Under the pieces are notes generated by a model. It saw nothing but the letters and a program-made list of their open reading frames with translations. It was not told the DNA's origin and searched no databases. Below, in pieces: positions 34,160 to 45,148 of a stretch of DNA of 45,228 nucleotides. The DNA comes from Gordonia desulfuricans NBRC 100010 (lineage in GTDB: Bacteria; Actinomycetota; Actinomycetes; Mycobacteriales; Mycobacteriaceae). The position numbers and the translations under genes are program-made. The stretch covers positions 1-45,228 of the forward strand of contig NZ_BCNF01000048.1 of assembly GCF_001485495.1 (NCBI RefSeq), given 5' to 3'. The number at the start of each line of letters is the position of its first letter. The first letter of the stretch is position 1.

Positions 34160-34931
34160 ACAGTCCGCCGACCAGCCGATGGTGCTGGCCGATCGGGTCT
34201 GCAAGAACTTCGGCACCCTGCAGGTGCTCAAGGGGATCTCACTGGAGGTGCGCCGGGGCGAGGTGCTGTGCCTGATCGGTCCATCCGGGTCCGGCAAGTC
34301 GACCTTCCTGCGATGTGTGAACCACCTCGAGATCGTCAACGCCGGCCGGCTCTACGTCGACGGTGATCTCATCGGCTACCGGGAGCGTGGAGGCAAGCTG
34401 CACGAGATGAGTCCTCGGGAGGCCGCACTGCAGCGCCGCGACATCGGGATGGTGTTCCAGCACTTCAACCTGTTCCCGCACCGCACCGCGCTGGAGAACG
34501 TGATCGAGGCGCCGACCCAGGTCAAGAAACAGTCGAAGGACAAGGCCGTCGCCCGGGCGAAGGACCTGCTCGACCGTGTCGGGCTGGCCGACAAGGCCGA
34601 CACCTACCCCGCGCAACTGTCCGGCGGTCAGCAACAACGCGTCGCCATCGCCCGGGCGCTGGCGATGGACCCCAAGCTGATGTTGTTCGACGAGCCGACC
34701 TCGGCGCTGGACCCGGAGCTGGTGGGCGAGGTGCTCGGGGTGATGCGTGAACTCGCCGCCTCGGGAATGACCATGCTCGTGGTGACCCACGAGATGGGCT
34801 TCGCCCGCGAGGTCGCCGACCAGCTGGTCTTCATGGACGGTGGCGTGGTGATGGAGAAGGGCGACCCCCGCGAGATGCTGGCCGATCCGCAACACGAGCG
34901 GACCAAGAGCTTCCTGTCCAAGCTGCTGTAG
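34146..34931 (+). CDS. Polar amino-acid ABC transporter ATP-binding protein
   Basis: This 261-residue GlnQ/HisP-type ATPase has Walker [17 protein letters not shown]-loop [12 protein letters not shown], signature [15 protein letters not shown], Walker [14 protein letters not shown] and switch His in VVTHEM. It energises the permease encoded just upstream. A slightly longer insert after the first strand ([20 protein letters not shown]) is seen in other actinobacterial homologues. The second binding-protein gene starts 18 bp downstream. Confidence 0.94.
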   Translation: MSVAEQSADQPMVLADRVCKNFGTLQVLKGISLEVRRGEVLCLIGPSGSGKSTFLRCVNHLEIVNAGRLYVDGDLIGYRERGGKLHEMSPREAALQRRDIGMVFQHFNLFPHRTALENVIEAPTQVKKQSKDKAVARAKDLLDRVGLADKADTYPAQLSGGQQQRVAIARALAMDPKLMLFDEPTSALDPELVGEVLGVMRELAASGMTMLVVTHEMGFAREVADQLVFMDGGVVMEKGDPREMLADPQHERTKSFLSKLL

Positions 34932-34949
34932 GGAATCGACCGAGAACCG

Positions 34950-35879
34950 ATGAAGACGAGTCGACGGGCACTGCCCCGTCTGGGTGTGGGCCGACTGCTG
35001 GCCACCGTGGGTGCCCTGATCATGCTGGCCGGATGCTCGGATTCCCCGGCGCCGACCACCGCGGCCGACGGGTCGTCCGGAGCGTCGTCGACGACGCCGA
35101 GTGCGGTGGCGGAGGTGGCCTCGATCGCGGCGAACGTACCCGCCGGGATCGCCGAGCGGGGCACGCTGATCGTCGGGGCCGACGTCGGATACGAGCCGTA
35201 CGCCTTTGTCGCCGACGGTGAGATCACCGGCTTCGACGTCGACCTGATCACCGACGTCGCACGCGTTCTCGGAGTGACCGCCGAGATCCGCGAGGCGCCG
35301 TTCGCGGGGCTGTTCACCGCGGTCGCCGACGGCCGCTACGACACCGCGATCCCGGCGCTCACCGACACCGTCGCACGCGAGAAGATCGTCGACTTCGTGA
35401 CCTACTACTCGGCGGGCAACCAGTGGGCGCGGGTGCCCGGTACCGACATCGAACCCGGTGATGCCTGCGGTCGCACGGTGGCCGTCAAGAAGGACACCTA
35501 CCAGGACACCGTGGAGGTGGCCGCCCGCAGCAAGGTCTGCGTCGCCGCCGGGAAGAAGCCGATCATCAAGGCGCGCTTCGATACCCAGGACCAGGTGGTG
35601 GACGCCGTACTCACCGGGAGGGCCGCCGCCTTGTCGGCCGATGCCCCGGTCACCACGGCGTCGGTCGCCGCCTCCGGCGGACGGCTGCAGACCATCGCGG
35701 GGGTGTTCGCCTCGGCGCCATACGGATTCCCGGTGGCCAAGGGGTCGACGCTGGTCGTCGCGATCCAGCAGGCCGTGCAGCACCTGATCGACACCGGCCG
35801 CTACGCCGAGATCGCCCAGAAGTGGGATCTCGGCGCCGGCATGGTGCCCGGCGCGATCATCAACGGCGCCGTCAACTGA
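34950..35879 (+). CDS. Polar amino-acid ABC transporter substrate-binding lipoprotein 2
   Basis: This 309-residue lipoprotein has lipobox LMLAGC (MLAGCSDS) and the same fold and landmarks as binding protein 1: GTLIVGADVGYEPYAF, ITGFDVDLITDVARVLGV, FAGLFTAVADGRYDTAIPAL and HLIDTGRYAEIAQKWDL. Matching segments such as VAASIAANVPAGIAERGTL versus VEAIASLLPADIKQSGKL suggest an old duplication. Differences at the ligand strand (YEPYAF versus YSPNEF) suggest a distinct substrate. One permease and ATPase set would then serve two ligands. Confidence 0.9.
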   Translation: MKTSRRALPRLGVGRLLATVGALIMLAGCSDSPAPTTAADGSSGASSTTPSAVAEVASIAANVPAGIAERGTLIVGADVGYEPYAFVADGEITGFDVDLITDVARVLGVTAEIREAPFAGLFTAVADGRYDTAIPALTDTVAREKIVDFVTYYSAGNQWARVPGTDIEPGDACGRTVAVKKDTYQDTVEVAARSKVCVAAGKKPIIKARFDTQDQVVDAVLTGRAAALSADAPVTTASVAASGGRLQTIAGVFASAPYGFPVAKGSTLVVAIQQAVQHLIDTGRYAEIAQKWDLGAGMVPGAIINGAVN

Positions 35880-35886
35880 TCGCGGC

Positions 35887-36720
35887 TTACGGTTTACGGC
35901 TGCAGAAGATCGCCGTCCCGGGGAAGTAGTAGCCGCGCAACGGACTCCACTGGCCCCACTCGCGATCGAGATCGTCAGGCCACTCGGGTTCGACGATGTC
36001 GTCGAGGACCAGCCCGGCCGCACGGATCTCGCGGACGCGGTCACCGATCGTCCGGTGGTGCTCGACGTAGGTGATCACCCCGTCGGCGTCGGCCTCGGAG
36101 TACGGCGTGCGGTTGAAGTAGGGGATGGCGACGGTGAGTCCGGCCGGCCCCGGGTCGTCGGGGAACATCCAGCGCATCGGGTGGTTGATCGAGAACACCC
36201 ACCGGCCACCGGACTTCAGGACGCGGGCGGCCTCGGCCATCACCCGTGCGGAGTCGGCGACGAAGGGCACCGCACCGAACGACGAGAACACCAGGTCGAA
36301 CGACCCGTCGGCGAACGGCAGGTCCTCGGCGGACGCCTGGATCAGCGGGATCCGGCGGTGATCGAGCCGGTCCATCGCCTCGAGGCCGTGCTCGAGCATC
36401 CCGTGGGAGAGGTCGAGGGCCGCGACATGTGCTCCCTGGCCGGCCAGCCACCGCGAACACGGCGCCGAGCCGCAGCCGATCTCGAGGACGGTCTTGCCTG
36501 CCACATCACCGAGCAGCCGGGCATCCTCCTCGCGCAGACGCTCCGGGCACCACACGAAATCGCCGCCGGCGGCGTCGGAACCGAGGAAGTCGCCGTGTTC
36601 GCGGTGGTATTCCTGCGATTCGCCGTCCCACCAGGACCGGTTGGCCCGGACGCTGGTGGTCGAGTCGACGGCGTCGAGGACGCGGGGCGGCCGCGGGGCG
36701 GGGGTCTCGTCGGAGGGCAC
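35887..36720 (-). CDS. SAM-dependent class I methyltransferase
   Basis: This 277-residue protein has SAM motif I VLEIGCGSAPCSRWLA (about 78-93), acidic motif II VAALDLSHGMLEHG, motif III QASAEDLPFADGSFDLVFSS, and SGGRWVFSINHPMRW. The first 70 residues (RANRSWWDGESQEYHREHGD) form an N-terminal cap. Homologues are encoded beside rpsA in mycobacteria and relatives, but the substrate is unknown. It is convergent with binding protein 2 (7 bp gap) and followed on its own strand by nothing. Confidence 0.88.
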   Translation of the reverse strand: MPSDETPAPRPPRVLDAVDSTTSVRANRSWWDGESQEYHREHGDFLGSDAAGGDFVWCPERLREEDARLLGDVAGKTVLEIGCGSAPCSRWLAGQGAHVAALDLSHGMLEHGLEAMDRLDHRRIPLIQASAEDLPFADGSFDLVFSSFGAVPFVADSARVMAEAARVLKSGGRWVFSINHPMRWMFPDDPGPAGLTVAIPYFNRTPYSEADADGVITYVEHHRTIGDRVREIRAAGLVLDDIVEPEWPDDLDREWGQWSPLRGYYFPGTAIFCSRKP

Positions 36721-36778
36721 GCGACGAGTCTAGGCGTGGCCGCGTGACCGTCGGGACGCCGAGCGGAGGGGCGGCCGT

Positions 36779-37321
36779 TCAGATGCCGCCGATGACGTGT
36801 TCGGTGTGCGCGTCACCGTCCCAGCGGCGCAGGGCCTGCACCGATCCCTCGATCGGGTCGGTGCCGAGGACCTCGAGCGCCGCGGGGATCTGATCGATCC
36901 GCACCCGGCGGGCCAGGGTGACATGAGGTGTCCACGCCCCGGGCCGGGAGTGGGCGAACAGGGCGGGTACGCCGGTGTCGTCGATGGCGTGCTCGGCGCC
37001 CATCCGCACGATGGTCGCGTGCACCGACAGCAACTCCGACGACGGCACGACCAGGCGTGCGAGCACGCGATGGGAGCCGTGGCCGAAGACGACGACGGCA
37101 CCGAGGGTGACCGGGAACGGCAGGTGCATCGCGACCACCGCCAGCTCGCCGTCGACCTCCGGGGAGATGCCGGTGGCGGCCATCGCGGTGATGTGCGGTC
37201 GGTTGGTGGCCGAGCGGATGCGGTCCCCGCTGGGGAGCCCGGCGGCGGTCAAGGCCGCCCACTGTGAACGAATCTGCTGGTCAGAGGAATCGTCGAGGAG
37301 GAACTCCACCGAATGCGTCAA
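36779..37321 (-). CDS. 2'-5' RNA ligase/2H phosphoesterase family protein, TTG start
   Basis: The protein has two HxT motifs, RPHITAMA and TPHVTLAR, about 90 residues apart, the signature of 2H phosphoesterases that open or ligate 2',5' or cyclic phosphodiester bonds. I place the start at TTG 37321-37319, giving LTHSVEFLLDDSSDQQIRSQ. AGGAG lies 8 nt upstream, and the family begins at this first strand. The longer open frame to 37393 would add 24 residues with no homology character. The product is then 180 residues. It is divergent from rpsA; 278 bp separate the starts. Confidence 0.82.
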   Translation of the reverse strand: MTHSVEFLLDDSSDQQIRSQWAALTAAGLPSGDRIRSATNRPHITAMAATGISPEVDGELAVVAMHLPFPVTLGAVVVFGHGSHRVLARLVVPSSELLSVHATIVRMGAEHAIDDTGVPALFAHSRPGAWTPHVTLARRVRIDQIPAALEVLGTDPIEGSVQALRRWDGDAHTEHVIGGI

Positions 37322-37599
37322 CGTTGCAGCTCCTGTCGCGGTGACCGCGCCGGGTGGCACCGACGGCGGACGAAAGTGGTATTTGCCCAGCACAATGCCA
37401 CTGGAGTAGGCTGATCGTCGCGCGTATGCACTGTTCGCGCGCGGTTCGCCATTGCCTCACCCGGGCGTCATCGAGAGATCGACGACGCGTGGCACGCTGG
37501 TCGAACGCCCACGTCAGTGGGCGATCCTCAGCAGTTCGAGGGGCCGTGCCGACACCACGAACTGTACCTACTACACACCTGTCCGGAGCAACTCACCAC

Positions 37600-39054
37600 A
37601 TGCCGTCCTCCACCATCACCTCGCCGCAAGTAGCCGTCAACGACATCGGCTCGGCTGAGGACTTTCTCGCCGCCATCGACTCCACGATCAAGTACTTCAA
37701 CGACGGCGACATCGTCGAGGGAACCATCGTCAAGGTCGATCGTGACGAGGTTCTGCTCGACATCGGTTACAAGACCGAAGGCGTGATCCCTTCGCGCGAA
37801 CTCTCGATCAAGCACGACGTCGACCCGAACGAGGTCGTCAACGTCGGCGACGAGGTCGAGGCCCTGGTCCTCACCAAGGAGGACAAGGAAGGCCGGCTGA
37901 TCCTGTCCAAGAAGCGTGCTCAGTACGAGCGCGCCTGGGGCACGATCGAGGAGCTCAAGGAGAAGGACGAGGCCGTCAAGGGCACCGTCATCGAGGTCGT
38001 CAAGGGCGGCCTGATCCTCGACATCGGTCTGCGCGGCTTCCTCCCCGCTTCGCTGGTGGAGATGCGCCGTGTCCGCGATCTGCAGCCGTACATCGGCAAG
38101 GAGATCGAGGCCAAGATCATCGAGCTCGACAAGAACCGCAACAACGTCGTGCTCTCGCGTCGCGCCTGGCTGGAGCAGACCCAGTCCGAGGTCCGCAGCG
38201 AGTTCCTGCACCAGCTGCAGAAGGGCCAGGTCCGCAAGGGCGTCGTGTCCTCGATCGTCAACTTCGGTGCGTTCGTCGATCTCGGCGGCGTCGACGGTCT
38301 GGTCCACGTCTCCGAGCTGTCCTGGAAGCACATCGATCACCCGTCCGAGGTCGTCACCGTGGGTGACGAGGTCACCGTCGAGGTCCTCGACGTCGATCTG
38401 GACCGCGAGCGCGTGTCGCTGTCGCTGAAGGCCACCCAGGAAGACCCGTGGCGTCAGTTCGCCCGCACACACGCGATCGGTCAGATCGTGCCGGGCAAGG
38501 TCACCAAGCTGGTGCCGTTCGGTGCATTCGTCCGCGTCGACGAGGGCATCGAGGGTCTGGTCCACATCTCCGAGCTGGCCGAGCGCCACGTCGAGGTCCC
38601 GGACCAGGTCGTCTCCGTCGGCGACGACGCGATGGTCAAGGTCATCGACATCGACCTGGAGCGTCGCCGGATCTCGCTGAGCCTCAAGCAGGCCAACGAG
38701 GACTACACCGAGGAGTTCGACCCGTCGAAGTACGGCATGGCCGACAGCTACGACGAGCAGGGCAACTACATCTTCCCCGAGGGCTTCGATCCCGAGACCA
38801 ACGAATGGCTCGAGGGCTTCGAGAAGCAGCAGAAGGAGTGGGAGGCCCGCTACGCCGAGGCGGAGCGTCGTCACAAGATGCACACCGCTCAGATCGAGAA
38901 GTTCGCCGCTGCCGCGGCCGAGGCCGAGAAGGCCCCGACGGACTACTCGTCTGCATCGTCGGAGACCCGCAGCTCCTCGTCGACCGGTGGCGGCTCGCTC
39001 GCCAGCGACGAGCAGCTCGCCGCCCTGCGCGAGAAGCTGTCGGGCAACGCCTGA
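37600..39054 (+). CDS. rpsA: 30S ribosomal protein S1
   Basis: This 484-residue protein has four S1 RNA-binding domains, at roughly 35-105, 120-190, 205-277 and 292-364. Domain starts include GDIVEGTIVKVDRDEVLLDI, GTVIEVVKGGLILDIGLRGF, KGVVSSIVNFGAFVDLGGVD and PGKVTKLVPFGAFVRVDEGI. An acidic, Gln/Glu- and Ala-rich tail follows. Four domains and this length are usual for actinobacteria (E. coli has six). It binds mRNA at the 30S platform. The start ATG 37600 follows CCGGAG. The 278-bp upstream gap presumably holds strong promoters, none of which I can place with certainty. Confidence 0.97.
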   Translation: MPSSTITSPQVAVNDIGSAEDFLAAIDSTIKYFNDGDIVEGTIVKVDRDEVLLDIGYKTEGVIPSRELSIKHDVDPNEVVNVGDEVEALVLTKEDKEGRLILSKKRAQYERAWGTIEELKEKDEAVKGTVIEVVKGGLILDIGLRGFLPASLVEMRRVRDLQPYIGKEIEAKIIELDKNRNNVVLSRRAWLEQTQSEVRSEFLHQLQKGQVRKGVVSSIVNFGAFVDLGGVDGLVHVSELSWKHIDHPSEVVTVGDEVTVEVLDVDLDRERVSLSLKATQEDPWRQFARTHAIGQIVPGKVTKLVPFGAFVRVDEGIEGLVHISELAERHVEVPDQVVSVGDDAMVKVIDIDLERRRISLSLKQANEDYTEEFDPSKYGMADSYDEQGNYIFPEGFDPETNEWLEGFEKQQKEWEARYAEAERRHKMHTAQIEKFAAAAAEAEKAPTDYSSASSETRSSSSTGGGSLASDEQLAALREKLSGNA

Positions 39055-39088
39055 TCCGAGGCTGATCGCCTGAGCTGAGTTCTCACCT

Positions 39089-39122
39089 GTGGCCCCTTCC
39101 CGGTTTTCCGGGGAGGGGCCAC
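39089..39122 (+). terminator. Stem-loop terminator after rpsA
   Basis: GTGGCCCCTTCCC (39089-39101) pairs with GGGGAGGGGCCAC (39110-39122), 13 bp with one T-G pair, loop GGTTTTCC. It begins 35 bp after the rpsA stop. There is no T tract after it, usual for high-GC actinobacterial terminators. It isolates rpsA from the zinc-regulated gene that follows. Confidence 0.85.
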
Positions 39123-39154
39123 AATGGTCTCCGGATGTATGCACAGATAGCTCT

Positions 39155-39171
39155 TTGACAATAATTTTCAA
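39155..39171. promoter_or_regulatory. Zur-like box upstream of aztD
   Basis: TTGACAAT-A-ATTTTCAA is a 17-bp dyad with one mismatch. Its core TGACAATAATTTTCA agrees with the actinobacterial Zur operator TGAAAATGATTTTCA at 13 of 15 positions. It lies 20 bp before the GTG of the AztD-like gene, where bound Zur would block transcription. It implies induction by zinc limitation. Confidence 0.75.
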
Positions 39172-39191
39172 CAAGGGCTTGACTGTCTGGC

Positions 39192-40430
39192 GTGCTGAAA
39201 CACCGGACAAAACTGACACATTCACTCGCACTGGCCGTGGTGGGTGCCTTCGCCCTCGCCGCGTGCGGGTCCGACGGCTCGGACCCGGCCGCGTCGAGCT
39301 CCTCGGCCGCCAGCGGCCACGAGGCCGAACAGCAGAGCGCCACACCGCGTCTGGCGCTGAGCTACGACGGCGGCGTGCTGGTCTACGACGCCGACACCCT
39401 CGAGCAGGTCGCCGACATCCCCGTCGAGGGCTTCCTGCGCCTCAACTCCGCCGACAACGGCCGTGACGTCTTCGTCAGCGAGCCGGACGGATTCCACGTC
39501 CTCGACATGGGCACCTGGACCCGTCGGCATGGCGACCACGGTCACCACTACACCACCCGGCCACAGATGACCGAGATGCGTTTCGGCGGAACCAAACCCG
39601 GCCATGTCGTGTCCTTCGACGACCGGCTGACCCTGTTCAGCGACGGCACCGGAGAGGTCACCGTCGTCGAACCCGTCGAACTGGCCCAGGGGAACGCCAA
39701 GTCCACTTCGTACACCGTTCCCGAGGCGCACCACGGCGTGGCGGTGGCCCGCGGTGACGGCTCGCTGGTCGTCACGATCGGCAACGAGGAGAGTCGCTCG
39801 GGGATCGCCATCCTGGACAAGGAACGCCACGAGATCACCCGCTTCGACCAGTGTCCCGGGATCCACGGTGAGGCCGCGGCCGCCGACGGTGTGCTGACCT
39901 TCGGCTGCCAGGACGGCATCCTGATCGTGCGCGGCAACGAGATCCGCAAGGTCGACTCCCCGGATCCGTACGGCCGCATCGGCAACCAGGCCGGCAGTGC
40001 GGATTCGCCGATCGTGTTGGGCGACTACAAGACCGACGCCGACGCTGAGACCGAACACCCGAATCGCTTCACCCTCACCGACACTCGCACCGCTCAGCTG
40101 AAGATCGTGCCCTTCGACGCCAGCTACAGCTTCCGCGGTATCGAGCGCGGCCCCGGCGGTCAGGCGCTGATCCTCGGCACCGACGGGGCCCTGCACGTCT
40201 TCGATCCCGAGACCGGGACGCAGACCCGCACCATCCCGGTGATCGGTGCCTGGACCGAGCCCGCCGAATGGCAGGAGGCGATGCCGAACCTGTTCGTGCT
40301 CGACGACGAGGCGTACGTGACCGATCCGGCCACCCGCAGCCTGGTCCGGGTGGACCTCGACAGCGGCGAGGTGTCGCAGAAGGCGACGCTGCCCAAGGAG
40401 ACCATCGAACTGACCGGCGTCACCGGCTGA
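39192..40430 (+). CDS. aztD: AztD-like zinc metallochaperone lipoprotein
   Basis: This 412-residue lipoprotein has a leader ending LALAACGSDG (lipobox LAAC) and a beta-propeller-like repeat protein with many short YDADTLEQV / VFDPETGTQ blades. A His-rich loop, RRHGDHGHHYTT (about residues 108-119), resembles the flexible metal-binding loop of AztD, the periplasmic chaperone that passes zinc to AztC. The GTG at 39192 is the likely start. The Zur-like box 20 bp upstream strongly supports a role in zinc starvation. The usual partners aztA, aztB and aztC are not in the window, so the protein acts at a distance or alone. Confidence 0.8.
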   Translation: MLKHRTKLTHSLALAVVGAFALAACGSDGSDPAASSSSAASGHEAEQQSATPRLALSYDGGVLVYDADTLEQVADIPVEGFLRLNSADNGRDVFVSEPDGFHVLDMGTWTRRHGDHGHHYTTRPQMTEMRFGGTKPGHVVSFDDRLTLFSDGTGEVTVVEPVELAQGNAKSTSYTVPEAHHGVAVARGDGSLVVTIGNEESRSGIAILDKERHEITRFDQCPGIHGEAAAADGVLTFGCQDGILIVRGNEIRKVDSPDPYGRIGNQAGSADSPIVLGDYKTDADAETEHPNRFTLTDTRTAQLKIVPFDASYSFRGIERGPGGQALILGTDGALHVFDPETGTQTRTIPVIGAWTEPAEWQEAMPNLFVLDDEAYVTDPATRSLVRVDLDSGEVSQKATLPKETIELTGVTG

Positions 40431-40454
40431 TCGGGATCGGCCGACGCTGATCGA

Positions 40455-40505
40455 CAGTGTGGCAGACGGGTGGTGTCGCGACCGTCACACCCGTTTGCCA
40501 CACTG
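40455..40505. terminator. 18-bp stem-loop between aztD and coaE
   Basis: Positions 40455-40472 pair with 40488-40505 (CAGTGTGGCA…ACGGGTG with CACCCGT…TGCCACACTG), 18 bp with one G-T, loop of 15 nt. It ends just at the GGGAG ribosome-binding site of coaE (40505-40509; start 40512). It can terminate the aztD transcript, and as part of a longer mRNA it would crowd the coaE initiation site. Confidence 0.75.
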
Positions 40506-40511
40506 GGAGCC

Positions 40512-41708
40512 GTGATCAGAGTGGGCCTGACCGGCGGCATCGGTGCCGGGAAATCGACCGTCGCCAAGACTTTCATCGATCGCGGCGGCTACCACGTCGA
40601 CGCCGACAAGATCGCCCGCGAGGTGGTCGAACCGGGGACACCGGGACTGGCCGCCCTCACCGAGGCCTTCGGTGACGAGATCCTCGCCGACGACGGCACA
40701 CTCGACCGTCCCGCACTGGCGGCCAAGGCCTTCGTCGACGACGAGAGCAGGCAGAAACTCAACGCCATCACCCACCCGCTGATCGGGGCGCGCACCCAGG
40801 AACTCCTCGACGCCGCGCCCGAGGACGCGATCATCATCCAGGACATCCCGCTGCTGGTGGAGAACCACACCGCGCCGTTCTTCCACCTCGTCGTGATCGT
40901 GCACGTCGATGCCGAGGAACGGGTCCGCCGGCTCACCGAGTTCCGCGGGATGCCCGAGGCCGACGCCCGCGCGCGGATCGCGGCCCAGGCCACCGATGAG
41001 CAGCGTCGCGCCGTCGCCGACGTCTGGCTGGACAACTCCGGCACCCCCGAGCAGCTCGCCGTCGCGGCCGCGGCCGTGTGGGCCGAACGACTGGTGCCGT
41101 TCGAGGCCAACATCCGGTCGCGTACCCCGGTCCGCGGGCCCCTGACCCTCGCCGACGCCGATCCGGAGTGGGCGGCGGCCGGTACCCGGCTGGTGAACCG
41201 GCTCTGGGCGGTGGTGGGGGACAAGGCATCGGCGATCGACCACATCGGATCCACCGCGGTCCCCGGACTGATCGCCGAGCCGACCATCGACATCCAGGTG
41301 AGCGTCGCCGACCTGTCGGTGGCCGATGCGCTCACCGACACCCTTGCCGACGGCGGGTTCCCTCGGGTTCCCGGGGTCGAGGGCGACAATCCCAAACCCG
41401 ATCCCGCGACCGGTTCGGTCGACGTCGGACTGTGGGGCAAACGCCTGCATGCCTCCGCCGACCCGGGCCGCGCGGTCAACGTCCACCTGCGGGCCGCCGG
41501 ATCGCCGGGCGGCCGGTTCGCCGTCGACTTCCGCGACTGGTTGCGCGACGACGCCGCCGCCCGCGACGAGTACGCCGCGCTCAAACGGCAGGCCCTCGAC
41601 ACCGCCGACGGCGACGCCGACCGCTATGTCGCGGGCAAGGAACCGTGGTTCGACCAGGCCTACCGTCGGATCGCGGCATGGAAGGCCGGCCGCGGCGACA
41701 ACCGATAG
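40512..41708 (+). CDS. coaE: Dephospho-CoA kinase fused to a GrpB-like (UPF0157) domain
   Basis: This 398-residue fusion starts with CoaE (about residues 1-200): P-loop GLTGGIGAGKSTVAKTF, ADKIAREVVEPGTPGL, DIPLLVENH, and the Arg-rich lid RAQRRIA-like segment near RARIAAQAT. It phosphorylates dephospho-CoA at the 3'-OH, the last step of CoA synthesis. Residues about 215-390 form a GrpB/UPF0157 nucleotidyltransferase-like domain: HIGSTAVPGLIAEPTIDIQV, then LWGKRLHAS and FRDWLRDD. The same fusion is known in mycobacteria, where the second domain aids folding. The start GTG 40512 is set by GGGAG at 40505 and by the first beta strand. Confidence 0.95.
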   Translation: MIRVGLTGGIGAGKSTVAKTFIDRGGYHVDADKIAREVVEPGTPGLAALTEAFGDEILADDGTLDRPALAAKAFVDDESRQKLNAITHPLIGARTQELLDAAPEDAIIIQDIPLLVENHTAPFFHLVVIVHVDAEERVRRLTEFRGMPEADARARIAAQATDEQRRAVADVWLDNSGTPEQLAVAAAAVWAERLVPFEANIRSRTPVRGPLTLADADPEWAAAGTRLVNRLWAVVGDKASAIDHIGSTAVPGLIAEPTIDIQVSVADLSVADALTDTLADGGFPRVPGVEGDNPKPDPATGSVDVGLWGKRLHASADPGRAVNVHLRAAGSPGGRFAVDFRDWLRDDAAARDEYAALKRQALDTADGDADRYVAGKEPWFDQAYRRIAAWKAGRGDNR

Positions 41709-41717
41709 GGTCGAACG

Positions 41718-42263
41718 ATGTCCGAGCACAACCACATCCATCCACCCAAGCGCGAGGTGTTCGATGTGCCGGCGATGACCAACACCGACAACAAGGGATT
41801 CGTGCGGCCGGTGGAGCGGTACGAGGTCACCGACTTCGGCCTGTACATGTCCCGGACCGCCGACCACCCGCGGTTCCATCACCTCGAGACATGGTTGCTG
41901 CCGGCACTGGGTCTGCGTGCCAACATCTTCCACTTCGTCGATGGGCACCGTTCCGGTCAGCGGCTCTACCTCGATGTCGGGCGATTCGGCGGACCCGACG
42001 CCGACGGACGATGGCATGCCGAGGACTGGTACCTCGACCTCGTCGACGTACCGGGGACCCCGCTGGAGCTGGTCGACGTCGACGAGCTGTTCGAGGCCCA
42101 TACCGCCGGTCTGCTCGACACCGCCGAGTGCACCGAGGCCGTCGCGATCGCGACCCGCACGCTGGTCGGTGCCGCCGAGCACGGCCACGACGTGCAGGCC
42201 TGGCTGGAGGCCGCAGCCGGTGGGTCGGTGTCGTGGCGCGACCCCGCACCCGTGCAGGGCTGA
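41718..42263 (+). CDS. DUF402 domain protein
   Basis: This 181-residue protein starts MSEHNHIHPPKREVFDVPAM. The central beta-barrel is typical of DUF402: YMSRTADHPRFHHLETWLLP, then WYLDLVDVPGTPLELVDVDE with conserved Asp/Glu. Some DUF402 proteins hydrolyse nucleoside diphosphates or generic phosphates using metal bound at such Asp/Glu sites; the activity here is not proven. It starts 9 bp after coaE, in an operon, with uvrB 78 bp downstream. Confidence 0.85.
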   Translation: MSEHNHIHPPKREVFDVPAMTNTDNKGFVRPVERYEVTDFGLYMSRTADHPRFHHLETWLLPALGLRANIFHFVDGHRSGQRLYLDVGRFGGPDADGRWHAEDWYLDLVDVPGTPLELVDVDELFEAHTAGLLDTAECTEAVAIATRTLVGAAEHGHDVQAWLEAAAGGSVSWRDPAPVQG

Positions 42264-42341
42264 CGCCCGGCGCGGTACCGGTGTCGGTGCGGTCACCTGC
42301 ACGGGAACACTCGTGTCGGTCCCCGCGTTTACCCTCGAATC

Positions 42342-44501
<2,160 letters not shown>

Positions 44502-44659
44502 AGTGAACTGGGACGATCGTCCAGCAGATCGCCGATCCCGGCGATCGGGGGACAAATCGCGCCTGGCACACTAACCTGCGGATTCACGGCACCCTGGAGT
44601 GTGGGGGATGGTTGTGTGCCCGTCGCCCGGCGGGCCCGGATCAACTATGGAGGTCAGGA

Positions 44660-45103
44660 ATGAGCGCATACACCACGATCGTCGTCGGAACCGACGGCTC
44701 GGAGTCGTCGATGAAGGCGGTGGATCGTGCCGGCGCGTTGGCGGGGGAGTCGACCACACTCGTCATCGCATGCGCATACTTTCCCAACGACCGGGCCCCC
44801 GGTGAGGTCGCCGACGTCCTCAAGGACGAGGCCTACCAGGTGACCGGCTCGTCACCGACCGAAGAGATACTGCGCAGCGCCAAGGAGCGCGCACTGTCCG
44901 CGGGGGCCAAGCTCGTCGTCCAGCGGGCCATCAAGGGCGCACCCGTCGACGCCCTGCTGCAGCTGGTCACCGACACGCAGGCCGACCTCCTCGTCATCGG
45001 TAACCGGGGCCTCAACTCCATCGCCGGTCGTCTCCTCGGGTCCGTGCCCGCCGACGCCGCTCGTAAGTCCACTTCGGACGTGCTGATCGTCCACACGACA
45101 TAG
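44660..45103 (+). CDS. Universal stress protein (UspA family)
   Basis: This 147-residue single Usp domain has TTIVVGTDGSESSMKAVDRA at the start, and ADLLVIGNRGLNSIAGRLLG followed by SVPADAARKSTSDVLIVHT, which contains the ATP-binding G-2x-G-9x-G-(S/T) signature. It should bind ATP (or cAMP, as reported for the mycobacterial Rv1636 type). GGAGG at 44649-44653 sets the start at 44660. It lies downstream of uvrB as in mycobacteria, with a 158-bp gap that probably has its own promoter. Confidence 0.93.
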   Translation: MSAYTTIVVGTDGSESSMKAVDRAGALAGESTTLVIACAYFPNDRAPGEVADVLKDEAYQVTGSSPTEEILRSAKERALSAGAKLVVQRAIKGAPVDALLQLVTDTQADLLVIGNRGLNSIAGRLLGSVPADAARKSTSDVLIVHTT

Positions 45104-45111
45104 GTTCTCGA

Positions 45112-45126
45112 CCACCTCGGAGGTGG
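45112..45126 (+). terminator. Small hairpin after the universal stress protein gene
   Basis: CCACCT-CGG-AGGTGG is a 6-bp perfect stem with a 3-nt loop, 9 bp after the stop. It is short for a terminator but is the only candidate behind this gene. Confidence 0.55.
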
Positions 45127-45148
45127 GTCACCGACGCTCTCGTCGTAC

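Noticed and set aside
40512..41708. coaE-GrpB fusion as a novel fusion
   Set aside because: The same two-domain protein is already known in mycobacteria and relatives.
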